A stretch of DNA of 64,000 nt from JAMHWF01 sp048500255 (GCA_048500255.1 JASNYH010000008.1:62001-126000); one strand, 5' to 3'; positions 16,321 to 28,590 are shown, counted from the first letter of the stretch. The notes: a model not told the origin generated them from the sequence alone. Numbers and translations are program-made.

Positions 16321-16866
16321 TCAGAACGGCACGAAGCCGAACTGCGGCCGATTCTCGGGGCAGTGCGGATCGGGCCCGTAGCCGGTCTCGCGCACGCGGC
16401 GTTCGCGAGGATCGACCGAGACCTGGAACCAGATGCAGAACGGTGTCTCGTAGCGGTAGTTCCAGACCTGCAGGCCCTGCCGCGGAATCGCGAAGCGCTC
16501 CGACGGCGTGCCGATCGTGCGCAGCACGTCGTCGGCCGGCATGCCGACCGGCAGCGCATTGAAGTTCTTTTCGTCGAGCACCTGGCGCCAGCCCGTCACG
16601 CGGCCGGCCGCATCGGTGTCGACCATGTAGGTGTGCTTGCCGTAGGGCCCGCGCGCGTACTCGACCCGCGTGCCGCCGTCGGGCAGCGCATAGCGCGCCG
16701 TCGGCGCGCCCATCGAGCGCGACACGTCGTCGGCATGCTGGCCGACGCGCACGTCGCCGGGGCCGTAGGCGGTGCAGGCGGCGAGCGCCAGCGCGGCGAG
16801 AGCGGCGGCGAGCCGGCCCACGGGCGATGCCTGCGAGCCGTCGTGTTCAGTCGTAATGCGGTTCAT
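16321..16866 (-). CDS. BamE/SmpA-like outer-membrane lipoprotein
   Basis: This 181-residue protein has a hydrophobic segment (LAAALAALALAAC) ending in a Cys near residue 31 with lipobox ALAAC. Two repeated motifs follow, VGQHADDVSRSMGAPTARYALPDGG and VGMPADDVLRTIGTPSERFAIP, as in SmpA/OmlA-like tandem folds. The rest holds conserved aromatic residues. It is probably a periplasm-facing lipoprotein; a role in envelope assembly is only a family-level guess. The start overlaps the upstream hydratase stop by 20 bases. An internal start that shortens the n-region is possible. Confidence 0.75.
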   Translation of the reverse strand: MNRITTEHDGSQASPVGRLAAALAALALAACTAYGPGDVRVGQHADDVSRSMGAPTARYALPDGGTRVEYARGPYGKHTYMVDTDAAGRVTGWRQVLDEKNFNALPVGMPADDVLRTIGTPSERFAIPRQGLQVWNYRYETPFCIWFQVSVDPRERRVRETGYGPDPHCPENRPQFGFVPF

Positions 16867-18247
16867 GGCGTTGCAGCGTGGTGCGCACGTCCGCCGTCAG
16901 TTCGAAGCGGGCGCCGTGACGCCGCGCCAGCGCGTCGGACCGCGCGAAGAAATCGGCCGGGTCACTGTAGACGAGCCGCAGTGCCCCGCCCGTCCACGCG
17001 GGAAAGCCGCCGCCGCGCAGGCTGGCGACATTGGCCTCGGCGGCGCTCGCCGCCGCGCCCTCGTGCAGGCAGCGCGCCGCCTCGACGGCACCGCGCCACA
17101 GCAGTCGATGCTTCAGTGCCTGTACGTCCGGGACGGTGTCGTGGCCCGCGCCGCCCTGCCCGGGCACGGTCGCATCGAGCGCCGCGTCGGCCGCGAAGCC
17201 GGCGCCGCGCACCACATTGCGCACGACGGTTGCCGGCACGCCCTCGGCCGCGATCTCGGCCGCTTCGGCTTGCCACGCCGCGCGCACGCGCTGCGCGCAG
17301 GCCGGCGCGGCATCGGACGGCCGCACGCCGGCCGCCTTCACGGCGTTCAGGTCGAAGAAGAAGGCCGCGATCATGTTGCGCGCCACCGGATGCGTCATGA
17401 CGCGTGCCAGGTGGCGCGACTCGATGCGCAGCGCCGTGTCGAAGTCGACCGACGCACCCTCCACCATCGCCGCCAGGCACGCCGCCGGCGCCGGATGGTT
17501 GCCGTGCGTCTGCCGGGCCAGCAGCGCCGGCGCGACGGTCAGCGCCTGCGCCAGCTTGGGGTTCGATGCCGGCGTGCCGCCGGGGATGGCGTGGCCCTTC
17601 TCGTCCCAAGGCTGGCGCGCGCCCGGATGCGCGGCGATCCACGCCCGCGCCGCGGCGCGCAACGCACCTGGGTCGTGGACGAGTTCGTCGACGAGACCGA
17701 GCGTCAGCCCCTCGGCGGGCGAGAAGAGGCGCCCCTCCATCAGGTACGGCTGCGCGGCGACGAGGCCGAGCCGGCGCACCGTCTTCGTGATGCCGCTGGC
17801 GCCGGGGATGAGGCCGAGCGTCACCTCGGGCGTGCCGAAGCGCGTCGATGCGTCGTCGACGGCGATGCGCGCGTGCGCCGCGAGCGCGACCTCCCAGCCG
17901 CCCCCGAGCGCCGCGCCGTTCAGGCAGGCGACGACGGGCACGCCCAGCGTCTCGAGGCGGCGGAAGTTGCGCTTGACCTGCTCGACCGCGGCGAAGACGG
18001 CCGGCGCATCGGCCGCCGTGAGGCGCATCACGCCCGCGAGGTCGGCGCCGGCGAAGAACGAATCCTTGGCCGACGCGAGGATCACGCCGCGCAGCGCGTC
18101 GCACCGCGCGACGAGCGCGTCGACCGCTTGCGTCAGATCGGCCTGCCACGGAGCGCCCATCGTGTTGACGCTCGCGCCGGGCGCGTCGAAGGTCAGCGTG
18201 GCGACGCCGTCGGCATCGACGTCGAGGCGCATCGTCTGCATCGCCAT
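16847..18247 (-). CDS. FadB/FadJ-like enoyl-CoA hydratase lacking the NAD-binding domain
   Basis: The 466-residue protein starts like the large subunit of the fatty-acid oxidation complex. The crotonase domain (about 10-260) keeps the oxyanion region NGAALGGGWEVALAAH and both catalytic glutamates (GGGWE and TPEVTLG). The linker ASVDFDTALRIESRHLARV and MIAAFFFDLNAVKAAG also match FadJ. At the place where the 3-hydroxyacyl-CoA dehydrogenase Rossmann domain should begin, the protein jumps to a C-terminal part like the second dehydrogenase domain. No GxGxxG is present. It probably hydrates enoyl-CoA but cannot oxidise hydroxyacyl-CoA. It follows the thiolase gene closely (GTG 18256 overlaps its stop; ATG 18247 chosen). 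Confidence 0.85.
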   Translation of the reverse strand: MAMQTMRLDVDADGVATLTFDAPGASVNTMGAPWQADLTQAVDALVARCDALRGVILASAKDSFFAGADLAGVMRLTAADAPAVFAAVEQVKRNFRRLETLGVPVVACLNGAALGGGWEVALAAHARIAVDDASTRFGTPEVTLGLIPGASGITKTVRRLGLVAAQPYLMEGRLFSPAEGLTLGLVDELVHDPGALRAAARAWIAAHPGARQPWDEKGHAIPGGTPASNPKLAQALTVAPALLARQTHGNHPAPAACLAAMVEGASVDFDTALRIESRHLARVMTHPVARNMIAAFFFDLNAVKAAGVRPSDAAPACAQRVRAAWQAEAAEIAAEGVPATVVRNVVRGAGFAADAALDATVPGQGGAGHDTVPDVQALKHRLLWRGAVEAARCLHEGAAASAAEANVASLRGGGFPAWTGGALRLVYSDPADFFARSDALARRHGARFELTADVRTTLQRHEPHYD

Positions 18248-18252
18248 GGCAT

Positions 18253-19458
<1,206 letters not shown>

Positions 19459-19508
19459 GGCTCACCCAGCCCACTGCACAATGTGCTTCATCATATCGAT
19501 GTAGACGG

Positions 19509-20006
19509 ATGAACCGAACGACGATGACGACCCCACCGCCGCCGCCCGCCGCCTTCGAACCCGAGTTCATCGACAAGCTGCGCGCCATCTTCGAGGACAG
19601 GATCGTCTTCAACCGCGTGCTCGGCCTGCAGATCGTCGAACTCGCGCCCGAGCGCGTCGTCGGTCGCATCGAGATGCGCGACGAGCTGATCGGCCACTTC
19701 GCGCACCACCGGCTGCACGGCGGCGTGATCAGCGCGACGCTCGACGCGATGGGCGGCCTGGCCGTGATGGCGGCGATCGGAGCGCGCCACATGGACGAGG
19801 CGGTCGACGCGCGGCTGATGCGCTTCTCCAAGCTCGGCACGATCGACCTGCGCATCGACTACCTGCGCCCCGCGACCGGCCCGCGCTTCACGGCGACGGC
19901 GCAGACGCTGCGCCTGGGCAGCCGCGTCGCGTCGACGCGCATGGAGTTCGCCGACGCGCAGGGCCGGCTGCTGTCGACCGGGGCCGGCGCCTACATCGTC
20001 AGCTGA
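19509..20006 (+). CDS. Hotdog-fold thioesterase (YigI/PaaI-like)
   Basis: This 165-residue protein has the hotdog signature HRLHGGVISATLDAMGGLAVM, the usual active-site helix of PaaI/YigI thioesterases, followed by the strands TIDLRIDYLRPA and STRMEFAD. It should hydrolyse an acyl-CoA thioester in the cytoplasm. It is divergent from the thiolase, 50 bases away, which supports a role in acyl-CoA turnover. ATG 19509 (MNRTTMTTPPPP) is chosen; ATG 19524 is also possible. The 3' end overlaps the convergent GGDEF gene by 8 bases. Confidence 0.88.
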   Translation: MNRTTMTTPPPPPAAFEPEFIDKLRAIFEDRIVFNRVLGLQIVELAPERVVGRIEMRDELIGHFAHHRLHGGVISATLDAMGGLAVMAAIGARHMDEAVDARLMRFSKLGTIDLRIDYLRPATGPRFTATAQTLRLGSRVASTRMEFADAQGRLLSTGAGAYIVS

Positions 20007-21732
20007 CGCCGCGCGCGCCCCAGGCGACGACGCGATTGCGCCCGGCTCGCTTGGCCGCGTAGAGCGCCTCGTCGGCGCACTGCAGCAGCGCGCCCGGCTC
20101 GCCGGCGAGCAGGCCGGCGTCGGCGACGCACACGCCGACGCTCACGCTCAGCGCCGTGTCGGCGGGCAGGCCGACCTCGGTCCAGGTCAGCCGCGCGACG
20201 GCGCGGCGCAGCTTCTCGGCGACGGTGCGCGCGTCGTCGATCGGCGCATTGGGCAGCAGCAGCGCGAACTCCTCGCCGCCGTAGCGCGCGACGAGATCGC
20301 CGGCGCGCTGGCCGAACGACGCCAGCACGCTGCCCAGGCGCGCCAGCACGGCGTCGCCGGCCGGGTGGCCGTGGCTGTCGTTGAGCGCCTTGAAGTGGTC
20401 GATGTCGACCATCAGCAGCGCCAGCGGCGCGACGTCGCGCTGTGCGCGCCGCCACTCGACGGCCAGCGCGTCGTCGAAGCGGCGCCGGTTCGCCAGCCCC
20501 GTCAGCGCGTCGGTGACGGCCTGCGCCTCGAGCCGCGCCAGCGCCGCCGCCAGATCGTCCTCGACCTTCTTGCGCGCCGCGATGCTGCGCACGTTGATGA
20601 CGAGCAGCGGCGACGACGACGACGGCTCCAGCCCCACCGGAGACAGGCGTGCGCGCGCCTCGCTCCAGACGTGGCTGCCGTCGGCGTGGCGCACGCGCGC
20701 CCGGTAGTCGGCCTGCGGCTCGCCGTCGAGCCGGCGCAGCGCCTCGTTCACCGCGGCGATGTCGTCGGGATGGCAGAACTCGGCCAGCGTGCGACCGACG
20801 ACCTGGGCGGGCTGCCAGCCGAACACGTCGCCGACGGCGGGCGACACGTAGACGACGACGCCGTCGGCCACCGCCACCGTGACGTCGCTCGAATACTCGG
20901 CGAGCAGCCGGTAGCGCGCCTCGCTGTCGCGCGCGCGCGCCTCGGCTTCGCGCAGCGCCTGCTGCTGACGCTTGAGCGCCGTGATGTCGGCATGCACGAA
21001 GTAGCCGCGACCGTCGGCGCTGTCGCCCCGCTGCTCGACGATACGCACCCAGCGCTCGCCCGGCAGCTCCAGCTCGAAGGGCGCGCCCGAATAGCGCTGG
21101 TTCTCGCGCAGCGCCTCGAGGTTGCGGCGCAGCACGTTGGACCGCGGGTCGTCGCTCCACAGGCCGCGGTACAGCGCCTCGAAGCGCTGGCCGGAGGCCG
21201 CCTCGGCGGACGGCAGGCCGTACAGCCCGAGGAAGGCGTGGTTGGCCCACAGCACTCGGTCGGCCGCGTCGACGACGAGCACGCCGTCGGCGATGCGCTC
21301 GAGCAGCAAGCCGGCCGCGCTGTCGAACGAGGGCGGCGGGCGCGGCGCCGGCGCGGGCGGCCCGACGACGTCGTGCAACTTGCGCCACATGCGCACGCGG
21401 CCGAACGTGCCCATCTCGAGCGACGACACGCGCAGCCGCTGGCCGCGGTGCTCGAACTCGAACGGCCAGCGCTGCGTGCGATGGCGCTCGATGCCGCCCT
21501 CGACGTAGCGTTCGATCAGCGCACGCTCGTCGCCGACCAGTCGCGACGCGTAGTAGCGCCGCAGGTTGTCGGCGTAGGGCTCGCCGACGCGCACGTGCCC
21601 CGCGTGCTCGGGGAACATCTCGAGGAAGGTGTTGTTCCAGACCAGCGCGCGGTCTTCGGCGTCGAAGGCGCAAAACCCGATCTCGATGCCGTCGAGTCCG
21701 GCCGCCACGGTGCGCAGCAAGGTCATCAGCAT
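19999..21732 (-). CDS. Diguanylate cyclase with three PAS domains
   Basis: The 577-residue protein has three PAS-type sensor domains: about 8-120 (GIEIGFCAFDAEDRALVWNN), 138-260 (IADGVLVVDAADRVLWANH) and 275-390 (YRLLAEYSSDVTVAVADG). A GGDEF domain follows (about 400-570) with ALTGLANRRRFDDAL, MVDIDHFKALNDSHGH and the active site RYGGEEFALLLP. There is no transmembrane segment, so it senses a cytoplasmic signal and makes cyclic di-GMP. It is monocistronic, convergent with the thioesterase. An I-site (RxxD) before GGEEF is not obvious, since the residues are QRAGDL. Confidence 0.93.
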   Translation of the reverse strand: MLMTLLRTVAAGLDGIEIGFCAFDAEDRALVWNNTFLEMFPEHAGHVRVGEPYADNLRRYYASRLVGDERALIERYVEGGIERHRTQRWPFEFEHRGQRLRVSSLEMGTFGRVRMWRKLHDVVGPPAPAPRPPPSFDSAAGLLLERIADGVLVVDAADRVLWANHAFLGLYGLPSAEAASGQRFEALYRGLWSDDPRSNVLRRNLEALRENQRYSGAPFELELPGERWVRIVEQRGDSADGRGYFVHADITALKRQQQALREAEARARDSEARYRLLAEYSSDVTVAVADGVVVYVSPAVGDVFGWQPAQVVGRTLAEFCHPDDIAAVNEALRRLDGEPQADYRARVRHADGSHVWSEARARLSPVGLEPSSSSPLLVINVRSIAARKKVEDDLAAALARLEAQAVTDALTGLANRRRFDDALAVEWRRAQRDVAPLALLMVDIDHFKALNDSHGHPAGDAVLARLGSVLASFGQRAGDLVARYGGEEFALLLPNAPIDDARTVAEKLRRAVARLTWTEVGLPADTALSVSVGVCVADAGLLAGEPGALLQCADEALYAAKRAGRNRVVAWGARGVS

Positions 21733-21813
21733 CGGTACAACGGCGATCGGCGGGGCACGACGGCAACGGCGGGACTGCGGTGTGCCCCATTGTGCTGCGT
21801 CGCGCCGCCGAAC

Positions 21814-21835
21814 AAAAGGCCGCCCGCAGGCGGCC
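21814..21835 (-). terminator. Rho-independent terminator after livK
   Basis: On the minus strand a perfect 7-bp stem GGCCGCC/GGCGGCC with loop TGCG is followed directly by TTTT. It lies 22 bases after the livK stop. Confidence 0.75.
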
Positions 21836-21856
21836 CCGAACGGCGCGGCGGCGGCG

Positions 21857-23035
21857 CTACTTCGCCGCGGACGCCGCCGTCGTCTTGACGTAGTCCGACA
21901 CCACCTTCCACTTGCCGTCGACGATCTGCGACAAGCGCGCGGCGTCGCTGCCCAGGCGCTTGGTCGGCGAGAAGGTCTGCTCGGCCGAGCCGAAGAAGTC
22001 GGGCGGGATGACCATCGTGTCCATCGCCTTGATGAAGGTGTCGGTCGACAGGTTGGGGCCGGCCTTGGATGCGGCGCGCACGAAGGAATCGATCGCCAGG
22101 TAGCCGTAGACCGAGAACACTGTCGGGTCCTCGTTGAACTGCGTCTTGTACTTGGTGGCCCAGAAGCGGATCGGCTGCGATGCCTCGTCGAGGTAGGGAT
22201 GCTGCACCGTGTGCGCGGCGTACAGGCCGTTCATCGCGGGGCCGCCGAGCTTGTGGATCAGGTCGGTGTAGGCGCCCGACGAGCCGAGGAACAGCGGGCT
22301 GAAGCCCGTCTTGCGGCTCTCGCCGATGGTGCCGATCGTCTCGCGGATCAGCGTGCCCAGCACGACCATGTCGCAGCCGGCGGACTTCATGCGCGCCACC
22401 TGCGACGAGAAGTCGGTCGCGCCGCGCTTGAAGGTCGTCTTCTCGGCGAGCTCCATGCCGGCGGCCTTGAGGCCCGCCTCGGCGCCGCGTGCGATCTCGA
22501 GGCCGAACTCGTCGTCCTGGTAGATCGTGCAGACCTTCTTGGCGCCCTTCTCCCTGGCCAGCTTGGGCGCCATCACGCGGATCTGGTCGTAGTAGGTCGC
22601 GGCGAACGAATACTTCAGGCGGTGGAACGGCTCGTACATCTCGCGCGCCGCGGTCACCGGGAAGAAGTTGATCACGTTCTTCTCGAACTGCACCGGCATC
22701 GCCGCCATGTTGTGCGCCGTGCCGATGTGGCCGACCATCGCGAAGATCTTGTCCTGGTTGACGAGCTTCTGCGCCGCGAGCACGGCGCGCTTGGGGTCGT
22801 AGGCCGAGTCCTCGACGAGCAGCTTGAGCTTGCGACCGTTGACGCCGCCCTGCTGGTTGACCTCGTCGACGCGCAGCATCATGCCCAGGCGCACCTGCTT
22901 GCCGAAGCCGGCGATCGGACCCGACAGGTCCTGGATCGAGCCGACGGTGATCTCCGTCTTGCTCACGCCCTGCGACTGGGCAACGGCCAGCGTGGCGGCC
23001 GCGGCCAGAGCGACGGCGGTGGCGATGCGTTTCAT
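21857..23035 (-). CDS. livK: Periplasmic substrate-binding protein, branched-chain amino acid ABC type
   Basis: The 392-residue protein has a signal peptide (MKRIATAVALAAAATLAVAQ, cleavage near residue 20) and a type I periplasmic-binding fold typical of Leu/Ile/Val-binding proteins: TEITVGSIQDLSGPIAGFGK, VNQQGGVNGRKLKLLVEDSAYDPKRA and YDQIRVMAPKLA. It feeds the LivHMGF membrane complex encoded upstream. Because an acyl-CoA synthetase gene sits directly before it, the ligand may be an organic acid rather than an amino acid. It is the last gene of the operon and is followed by a terminator. Confidence 0.93.
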   Translation of the reverse strand: MKRIATAVALAAAATLAVAQSQGVSKTEITVGSIQDLSGPIAGFGKQVRLGMMLRVDEVNQQGGVNGRKLKLLVEDSAYDPKRAVLAAQKLVNQDKIFAMVGHIGTAHNMAAMPVQFEKNVINFFPVTAAREMYEPFHRLKYSFAATYYDQIRVMAPKLAREKGAKKVCTIYQDDEFGLEIARGAEAGLKAAGMELAEKTTFKRGATDFSSQVARMKSAGCDMVVLGTLIRETIGTIGESRKTGFSPLFLGSSGAYTDLIHKLGGPAMNGLYAAHTVQHPYLDEASQPIRFWATKYKTQFNEDPTVFSVYGYLAIDSFVRAASKAGPNLSTDTFIKAMDTMVIPPDFFGSAEQTFSPTKRLGSDAARLSQIVDGKWKVVSDYVKTTAASAAK

Positions 23036-23069
23036 GTCAACGTCTCCTTCGGGTGATGACTGGGCGGGA

Positions 23070-24935
<1,866 letters not shown>

Positions 24936-24944
24936 GTCAGCCCC

Positions 24945-25802
24945 TCACCGCCACGTCTTCTTCTTCTTCCAGCGCCGCTCGCCGCGCCCGCCCACCTGCT
25001 TCATGCCGAGGTAGAACTCCTTGATGTCGTCCTTGTCGCGCAGGCGCTCGCAGGTGTCTTCCATCACGATGCGGCCGTTCTCGAGCACGTAGCCGTAGTC
25101 GGCGGCGTTGAGCGCCATGTTGGCGTTCTGCTCGACGACGAGCATCGTCGTGCCGCGCTCGCGGTTGATGCGCACGACGATCTCGAAGATCTCGCGCGTG
25201 AGCAGGGGCGACAGCCCGAGACTGGGCTCGTCGAGCAGGATCAGCTCGGGCGCGGCCATCAGCGCGCGCGAGATGGCGAGCATCTGCTGCTGGCCGCCCG
25301 ACAGCAGCCCGGCCGGCTGGTCGGCGCGCGCCTGCAGGATCGGGAAGTAGCGGTAGACGCTCTCGAGGTCGCGCGCGACGCCGTCGCGGTCGCGCCGCGT
25401 GTAGGCGCCCATCGCCAGGTTGTCGCGCACCGACAGCAGCGGGAACACCTCGCGGCCCTCGGGCACGTGCGAGATGCCGCGCCGCACGATGTCGGCCGGG
25501 TCGCGCGCCGTGATGTCGGCGCCGCGGAACGTGACGGAGCCCTTGCGGGGATCGATGATGCCCGAGATCGTCTTGAGGATCGTCGACTTGCCGGCCCCGT
25601 TGGAGCCGAGCACGGTGACGATCTCGCCCGGCCGCACGCGCAGGCTGACGCCGCGCACGGCGCGGATCGGGCCGTAGGCGCTTTCGACGTTGGTCAACTC
25701 GAGGATCGACGACCCCTCGCCCGGCGGGTACGCCGGCCGATCCCCCGCGGGGATCGCGGGCCGGCTTGGGGCGGCCCGGCGCTCGGCCCGCGCGTCGCTC
25801 AT
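24945..25802 (-). CDS. livF: Branched-chain-type ABC transporter ATP-binding protein LivF
   Basis: The 285-residue ATPase energises the Liv-type importer. It has Walker A GSNGAGKST, the Q-loop region HVPEGREVFPLLSVRDNL, signature LSGGQQQMLAISRAL and Walker B LILLDEPSLGLSP. The C-terminus is unusually basic (RRWKKKKTWR). The first 33 residues (SDARAERRAAPSRPAIPAGD and following) are not part of the LivF fold and coincide with an interspersed palindromic repeat. A downstream TTG near ILELTNVE could be the true start. The ATG at 25802 overlaps the livG stop (ATGA). Confidence 0.93.
   Translation of the reverse strand: MSDARAERRAAPSRPAIPAGDRPAYPPGEGSSILELTNVESAYGPIRAVRGVSLRVRPGEIVTVLGSNGAGKSTILKTISGIIDPRKGSVTFRGADITARDPADIVRRGISHVPEGREVFPLLSVRDNLAMGAYTRRDRDGVARDLESVYRYFPILQARADQPAGLLSGGQQQMLAISRALMAAPELILLDEPSLGLSPLLTREIFEIVVRINRERGTTMLVVEQNANMALNAADYGYVLENGRIVMEDTCERLRDKDDIKEFYLGMKQVGGRGERRWKKKKTWR
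25706..25791 (-). repeat. GC-rich interspersed palindromic repeat, copy A (inside livF)
   Basis: Its reverse strand shares with 34538-34623 the block GCCGGGCCGCCCCAAGCC, then a hairpin (ATCCCCGCGGGGGAT here) and the segment CGTACCCG. It encodes the extra N-terminal residues of LivF. Confidence 0.6.
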
Positions 25803-26635
25803 TCGAACGTCTCCTCCTGCGCCGCCTTCGGCCGCCGCAGCGACGACAGGTCGCCCGATGCGCCGAGGTAGGCCTCGATCACGCCCGGATGCGCCTGTAC
25901 CTCGGCCGGCGTGCCCAGCGCGAGCAGCTGACCCTGGTTCATCGCGAGCACGCGGTCCGACACCTTCGACACCAGCGACATGTCGTGCTCGACCATCAGC
26001 ACCGTGATGCCGAGGTCGTCGCGGATGTCCTGGATCCAGAACGCCATGTCGCCCGTCTCCTCGACGTTGAGCCCCGACGACGGCTCGTCGAGCAGCAGCA
26101 GCCGCGGCTCGACGCACAGCGCGCGCGCCAGTTCGACCACCTTGCGCACGCCGTAGGGCAGCCCCGCGACCATCGCGTCGCGGTGGTGCTGCAGGTCGAG
26201 GAAGTCGATCACCTGCTCGACCTTCTCGCGCGTCGCGCGCTCGGCGGCGCGCACCGAGCCGGTGAACAGGATCTCCTTCCACAGCGGATTGGCGCGGTGG
26301 CGGTGGCGGCCGATGAGCAGGTTCTGCAGCACCGTCGCGTGCTCGAACAGCTCGATGTTCTGGAACGTGCGCGCGATGCCGAGCGTCGCGATCTCGTGCG
26401 GCGCCACCTTCGTCAGCGGCCGGCCGTCGAACACGATCTCGCCGTGCGTGGGCGTGTAGATGCGGCTGATCAGGTTGAACACCGTCGTCTTGCCGGCGCC
26501 GTTGGGACCGATCAGCGTGAACACCTCGCCGGCGCGCACGTCGAAGCTGACGTCATCGACGGCGACGACGCCGCCGAACGTCACGCCGAGGTGGCGCGCT
26601 TCGAGCAGCGGTTTCGGCTCGGTGGCGGCGTTCAT
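25799..26635 (-). CDS. livG: Branched-chain-type ABC transporter ATP-binding protein LivG
   Basis: The 278-residue ATPase has Walker A GPNGAGKTT, the Q-loop segment IARTFQNIELFEHATVLQNLL, the degenerate signature PYGVRKVVELARAL (LPYG replaces LSGG, which is common in LivG proteins), Walker B LLLLDEPSSGLN and the H-loop MVEHDMSLV. It pairs with LivF on the cytoplasmic side of LivHM. ATG 26635 overlaps the livM stop (ATGA), and its own stop overlaps the livF start, so the genes are translationally coupled. Confidence 0.94.
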   Translation of the reverse strand: MNAATEPKPLLEARHLGVTFGGVVAVDDVSFDVRAGEVFTLIGPNGAGKTTVFNLISRIYTPTHGEIVFDGRPLTKVAPHEIATLGIARTFQNIELFEHATVLQNLLIGRHRHRANPLWKEILFTGSVRAAERATREKVEQVIDFLDLQHHRDAMVAGLPYGVRKVVELARALCVEPRLLLLDEPSSGLNVEETGDMAFWIQDIRDDLGITVLMVEHDMSLVSKVSDRVLAMNQGQLLALGTPAEVQAHPGVIEAYLGASGDLSSLRRPKAAQEETFE

Positions 26636-27708
26636 TTCAGGCGATCCGACTTCTGAAAGGACTTCTGGCGCCTGAACATGCCGCGCCGATAGAACGGCAT
26701 CAGCTGCAGCCAGGTGCGGATCTTGAGCCAGCGGCCATAGAGCCCCATCGGCTCGAACATCACGAAGGCGATCAGCACGCTGCCGTAGACGACGCCCTGC
26801 AGCCCGGCGGCCTGGCCGATCGCCGGCGGCAGCCAGTCCTTGCCGAGCGAGATCAGCTGCGGCATCGCGATCAGGAACACCGCGCCGAGGAAGGCGCCGT
26901 GCACCGAGCCGAGCCCGCCGATCACGACCATCAGCAGGAGGTCGATCGACTGCAGAATGTTGAACTGGTCGGGCGAGATGAAGTTGAGTTTGTGCGCATA
27001 GAGCGCGCCCGCCATGCCGGCGAGCGCCGCCGACAGCGCGAACGACAGCGACTTGGTGCGCGCCAGGTGGATGCCCATGCTCTGCGCCGAGATCTCGGAG
27101 TCGCGGATCGCGACGAAGGCGCGGCCCGTCGGCGAGCGCAGCAGGTTGAGCATCGCCAGCGTCGCCGCGATCGCCAGCACCAGGCACAGCAGGTAGAACG
27201 ACTCGGCCGACGACACCCTCAAGCCGAACAGGTCGATCGCCTTCAGGTGCAAGCCCGCGTTGCCGCCCGTCACCGACTCCCAGCGCGCCAGCCCCTCCTC
27301 GACGATGAAGCCGAAGGCCAGCGTCGCGATGCCGAGATAGATGCCCTTGACGCGCAGCGCCGGCAGCCCGACGACGACGCCGACCGCCGCCGACAGCCCC
27401 ATCGCGCAGGCCAGCGACAGCGGGAACGGCCAGCCCTGCGCCGCGAGCACGCCCTCGGTGTAGGCCCCGACGCCGAGAAAGGCCGCATGGCCGAGCGAGA
27501 ACAGGCCCGTGTAGCCCGCCAGCAGCATCAGCCCCAGGCCCGCGATGCCGTAGATCAGGATGAAGGTGAGCTGCGACAGCCAGTACTCGGGCACGGTCCA
27601 CGCCGCGGCGACGAGCAGCGCGACGAGCAGGCCGTACCAGAAGCGGTGGCCGCCGTGCTTGGCCAGATCGATGTCCTGGTCGTAGGACGTCTTGAAGATG
27701 AAGCGCAT
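26632..27708 (-). CDS. livM: Branched-chain-type ABC transporter permease LivM
   Basis: The 358-residue inner-membrane permease has about 9-10 hydrophobic segments. Family motifs include GLMLLAGYTGLFSLGHAAFLGVGAY, the conserved RSPTGRAFVAIRDSEISAQSMGI loop that contacts the ATPases, and GGLGSVHGAFLGAVFL. It forms the channel with LivH. It ends in RLK overlapping the livG start. The substrate is not deducible from the sequence. Confidence 0.94.
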   Translation of the reverse strand: MRFIFKTSYDQDIDLAKHGGHRFWYGLLVALLVAAAWTVPEYWLSQLTFILIYGIAGLGLMLLAGYTGLFSLGHAAFLGVGAYTEGVLAAQGWPFPLSLACAMGLSAAVGVVVGLPALRVKGIYLGIATLAFGFIVEEGLARWESVTGGNAGLHLKAIDLFGLRVSSAESFYLLCLVLAIAATLAMLNLLRSPTGRAFVAIRDSEISAQSMGIHLARTKSLSFALSAALAGMAGALYAHKLNFISPDQFNILQSIDLLLMVVIGGLGSVHGAFLGAVFLIAMPQLISLGKDWLPPAIGQAAGLQGVVYGSVLIAFVMFEPMGLYGRWLKIRTWLQLMPFYRRGMFRRQKSFQKSDRLK

Positions 27709-27714
27709 GCCGCC

Positions 27715-28590
27715 CTACACCTTCTTGCGCAGCGACTCGCCGAACAGCCCGTTCGGCCGCACCATCAGCATCACGAGCACGACGACGTAGGCCGCGATGT
27801 CCTTCACGCCCTCCGGCAGGTAGAAGCCGGCGAGCGATTCCACGATGCCGATCACCAGTCCGCCGACGATCGCGCCGGGCAGGCTGCCGAAGCCGCCGAC
27901 CACTGCCGCCGGGAACGCCTTCAGCCCGATCAGCCCCATGTTGGCGTGCACGAAGGTGATCGGCGCGAGCAGCAGACCGGCCACCGCTGCGACCATCGCC
28001 GCAAGCGCCCACACCACGGCGTTGAGCCGCTTGACCGGGATGCCCATGTAGTAGGCGGCGAGCTGGTTCTGCGACGCCGCCTGCATCGCGATGCCCACGC
28101 GCGTGTAGCGGAACATGGCGTACAGCGCCGCGCACAGCGCCGCCGTCACGCCGATGATGACGAGCTGCTCGGCCGCCAGCACCAGCCCGCCGAGGTGGAA
28201 CGCGATGTCCTTGTAGGGCACCGGCAACGCGTGCGTCTCGGTGCCGATGCCCGGGATCATCGTAATCAGGCCGCGCGCCACGTAGCCGATGCCGATCGTC
28301 AGCATCACGATCGAGAACGCCGGCTCGCCGAGGATCGGGCGGATCACGACCCGCTCGACGCCGAAGCCGACCGCCGCCATCGCGACGATCGACGCCGGCA
28401 CGGCGAGCCAGAACGGGAAGCCGGCGAACGTCATGCAGGCCAGGCCGATGAAGGCACCGACCATCATCAGGTCGCCCTGGGCGAAGCTGACGGTCTCGGT
28501 GGCCTTGTAGATCAGCACGAAGCCCAGTGCGATCAGGCCGTAGATGCAACCCTGCGCGGCGCCGCTGACCAGCAGTTGGATCAACTGCAC
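27715..28590 (-). CDS. livH: Branched-chain-type ABC transporter permease LivH
   Basis: This permease of about 291 residues has typical LivH motifs: SGAAQGCIYGLIALGFVLIYKATETVSFAQGDLMM at the N-terminus, RYTRVGIAMQAASQNQLAAYYMGI in the coupling loop and GGFGSLPGAIVGGLVIGI. About eight transmembrane segments are seen. I chose GTG 28590 because GGGAG lies eight bases upstream and the protein then begins VQLIQLLVSG like other LivH proteins. A longer TTG start at 28638 is possible. It is the first gene of the livHMGF-acyl-CoA synthetase-livK operon. Confidence 0.92.
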   Translation of the reverse strand: MQLIQLLVSGAAQGCIYGLIALGFVLIYKATETVSFAQGDLMMVGAFIGLACMTFAGFPFWLAVPASIVAMAAVGFGVERVVIRPILGEPAFSIVMLTIGIGYVARGLITMIPGIGTETHALPVPYKDIAFHLGGLVLAAEQLVIIGVTAALCAALYAMFRYTRVGIAMQAASQNQLAAYYMGIPVKRLNAVVWALAAMVAAVAGLLLAPITFVHANMGLIGLKAFPAAVVGGFGSLPGAIVGGLVIGIVESLAGFYLPEGVKDIAAYVVVLVMLMVRPNGLFGESLRKKV

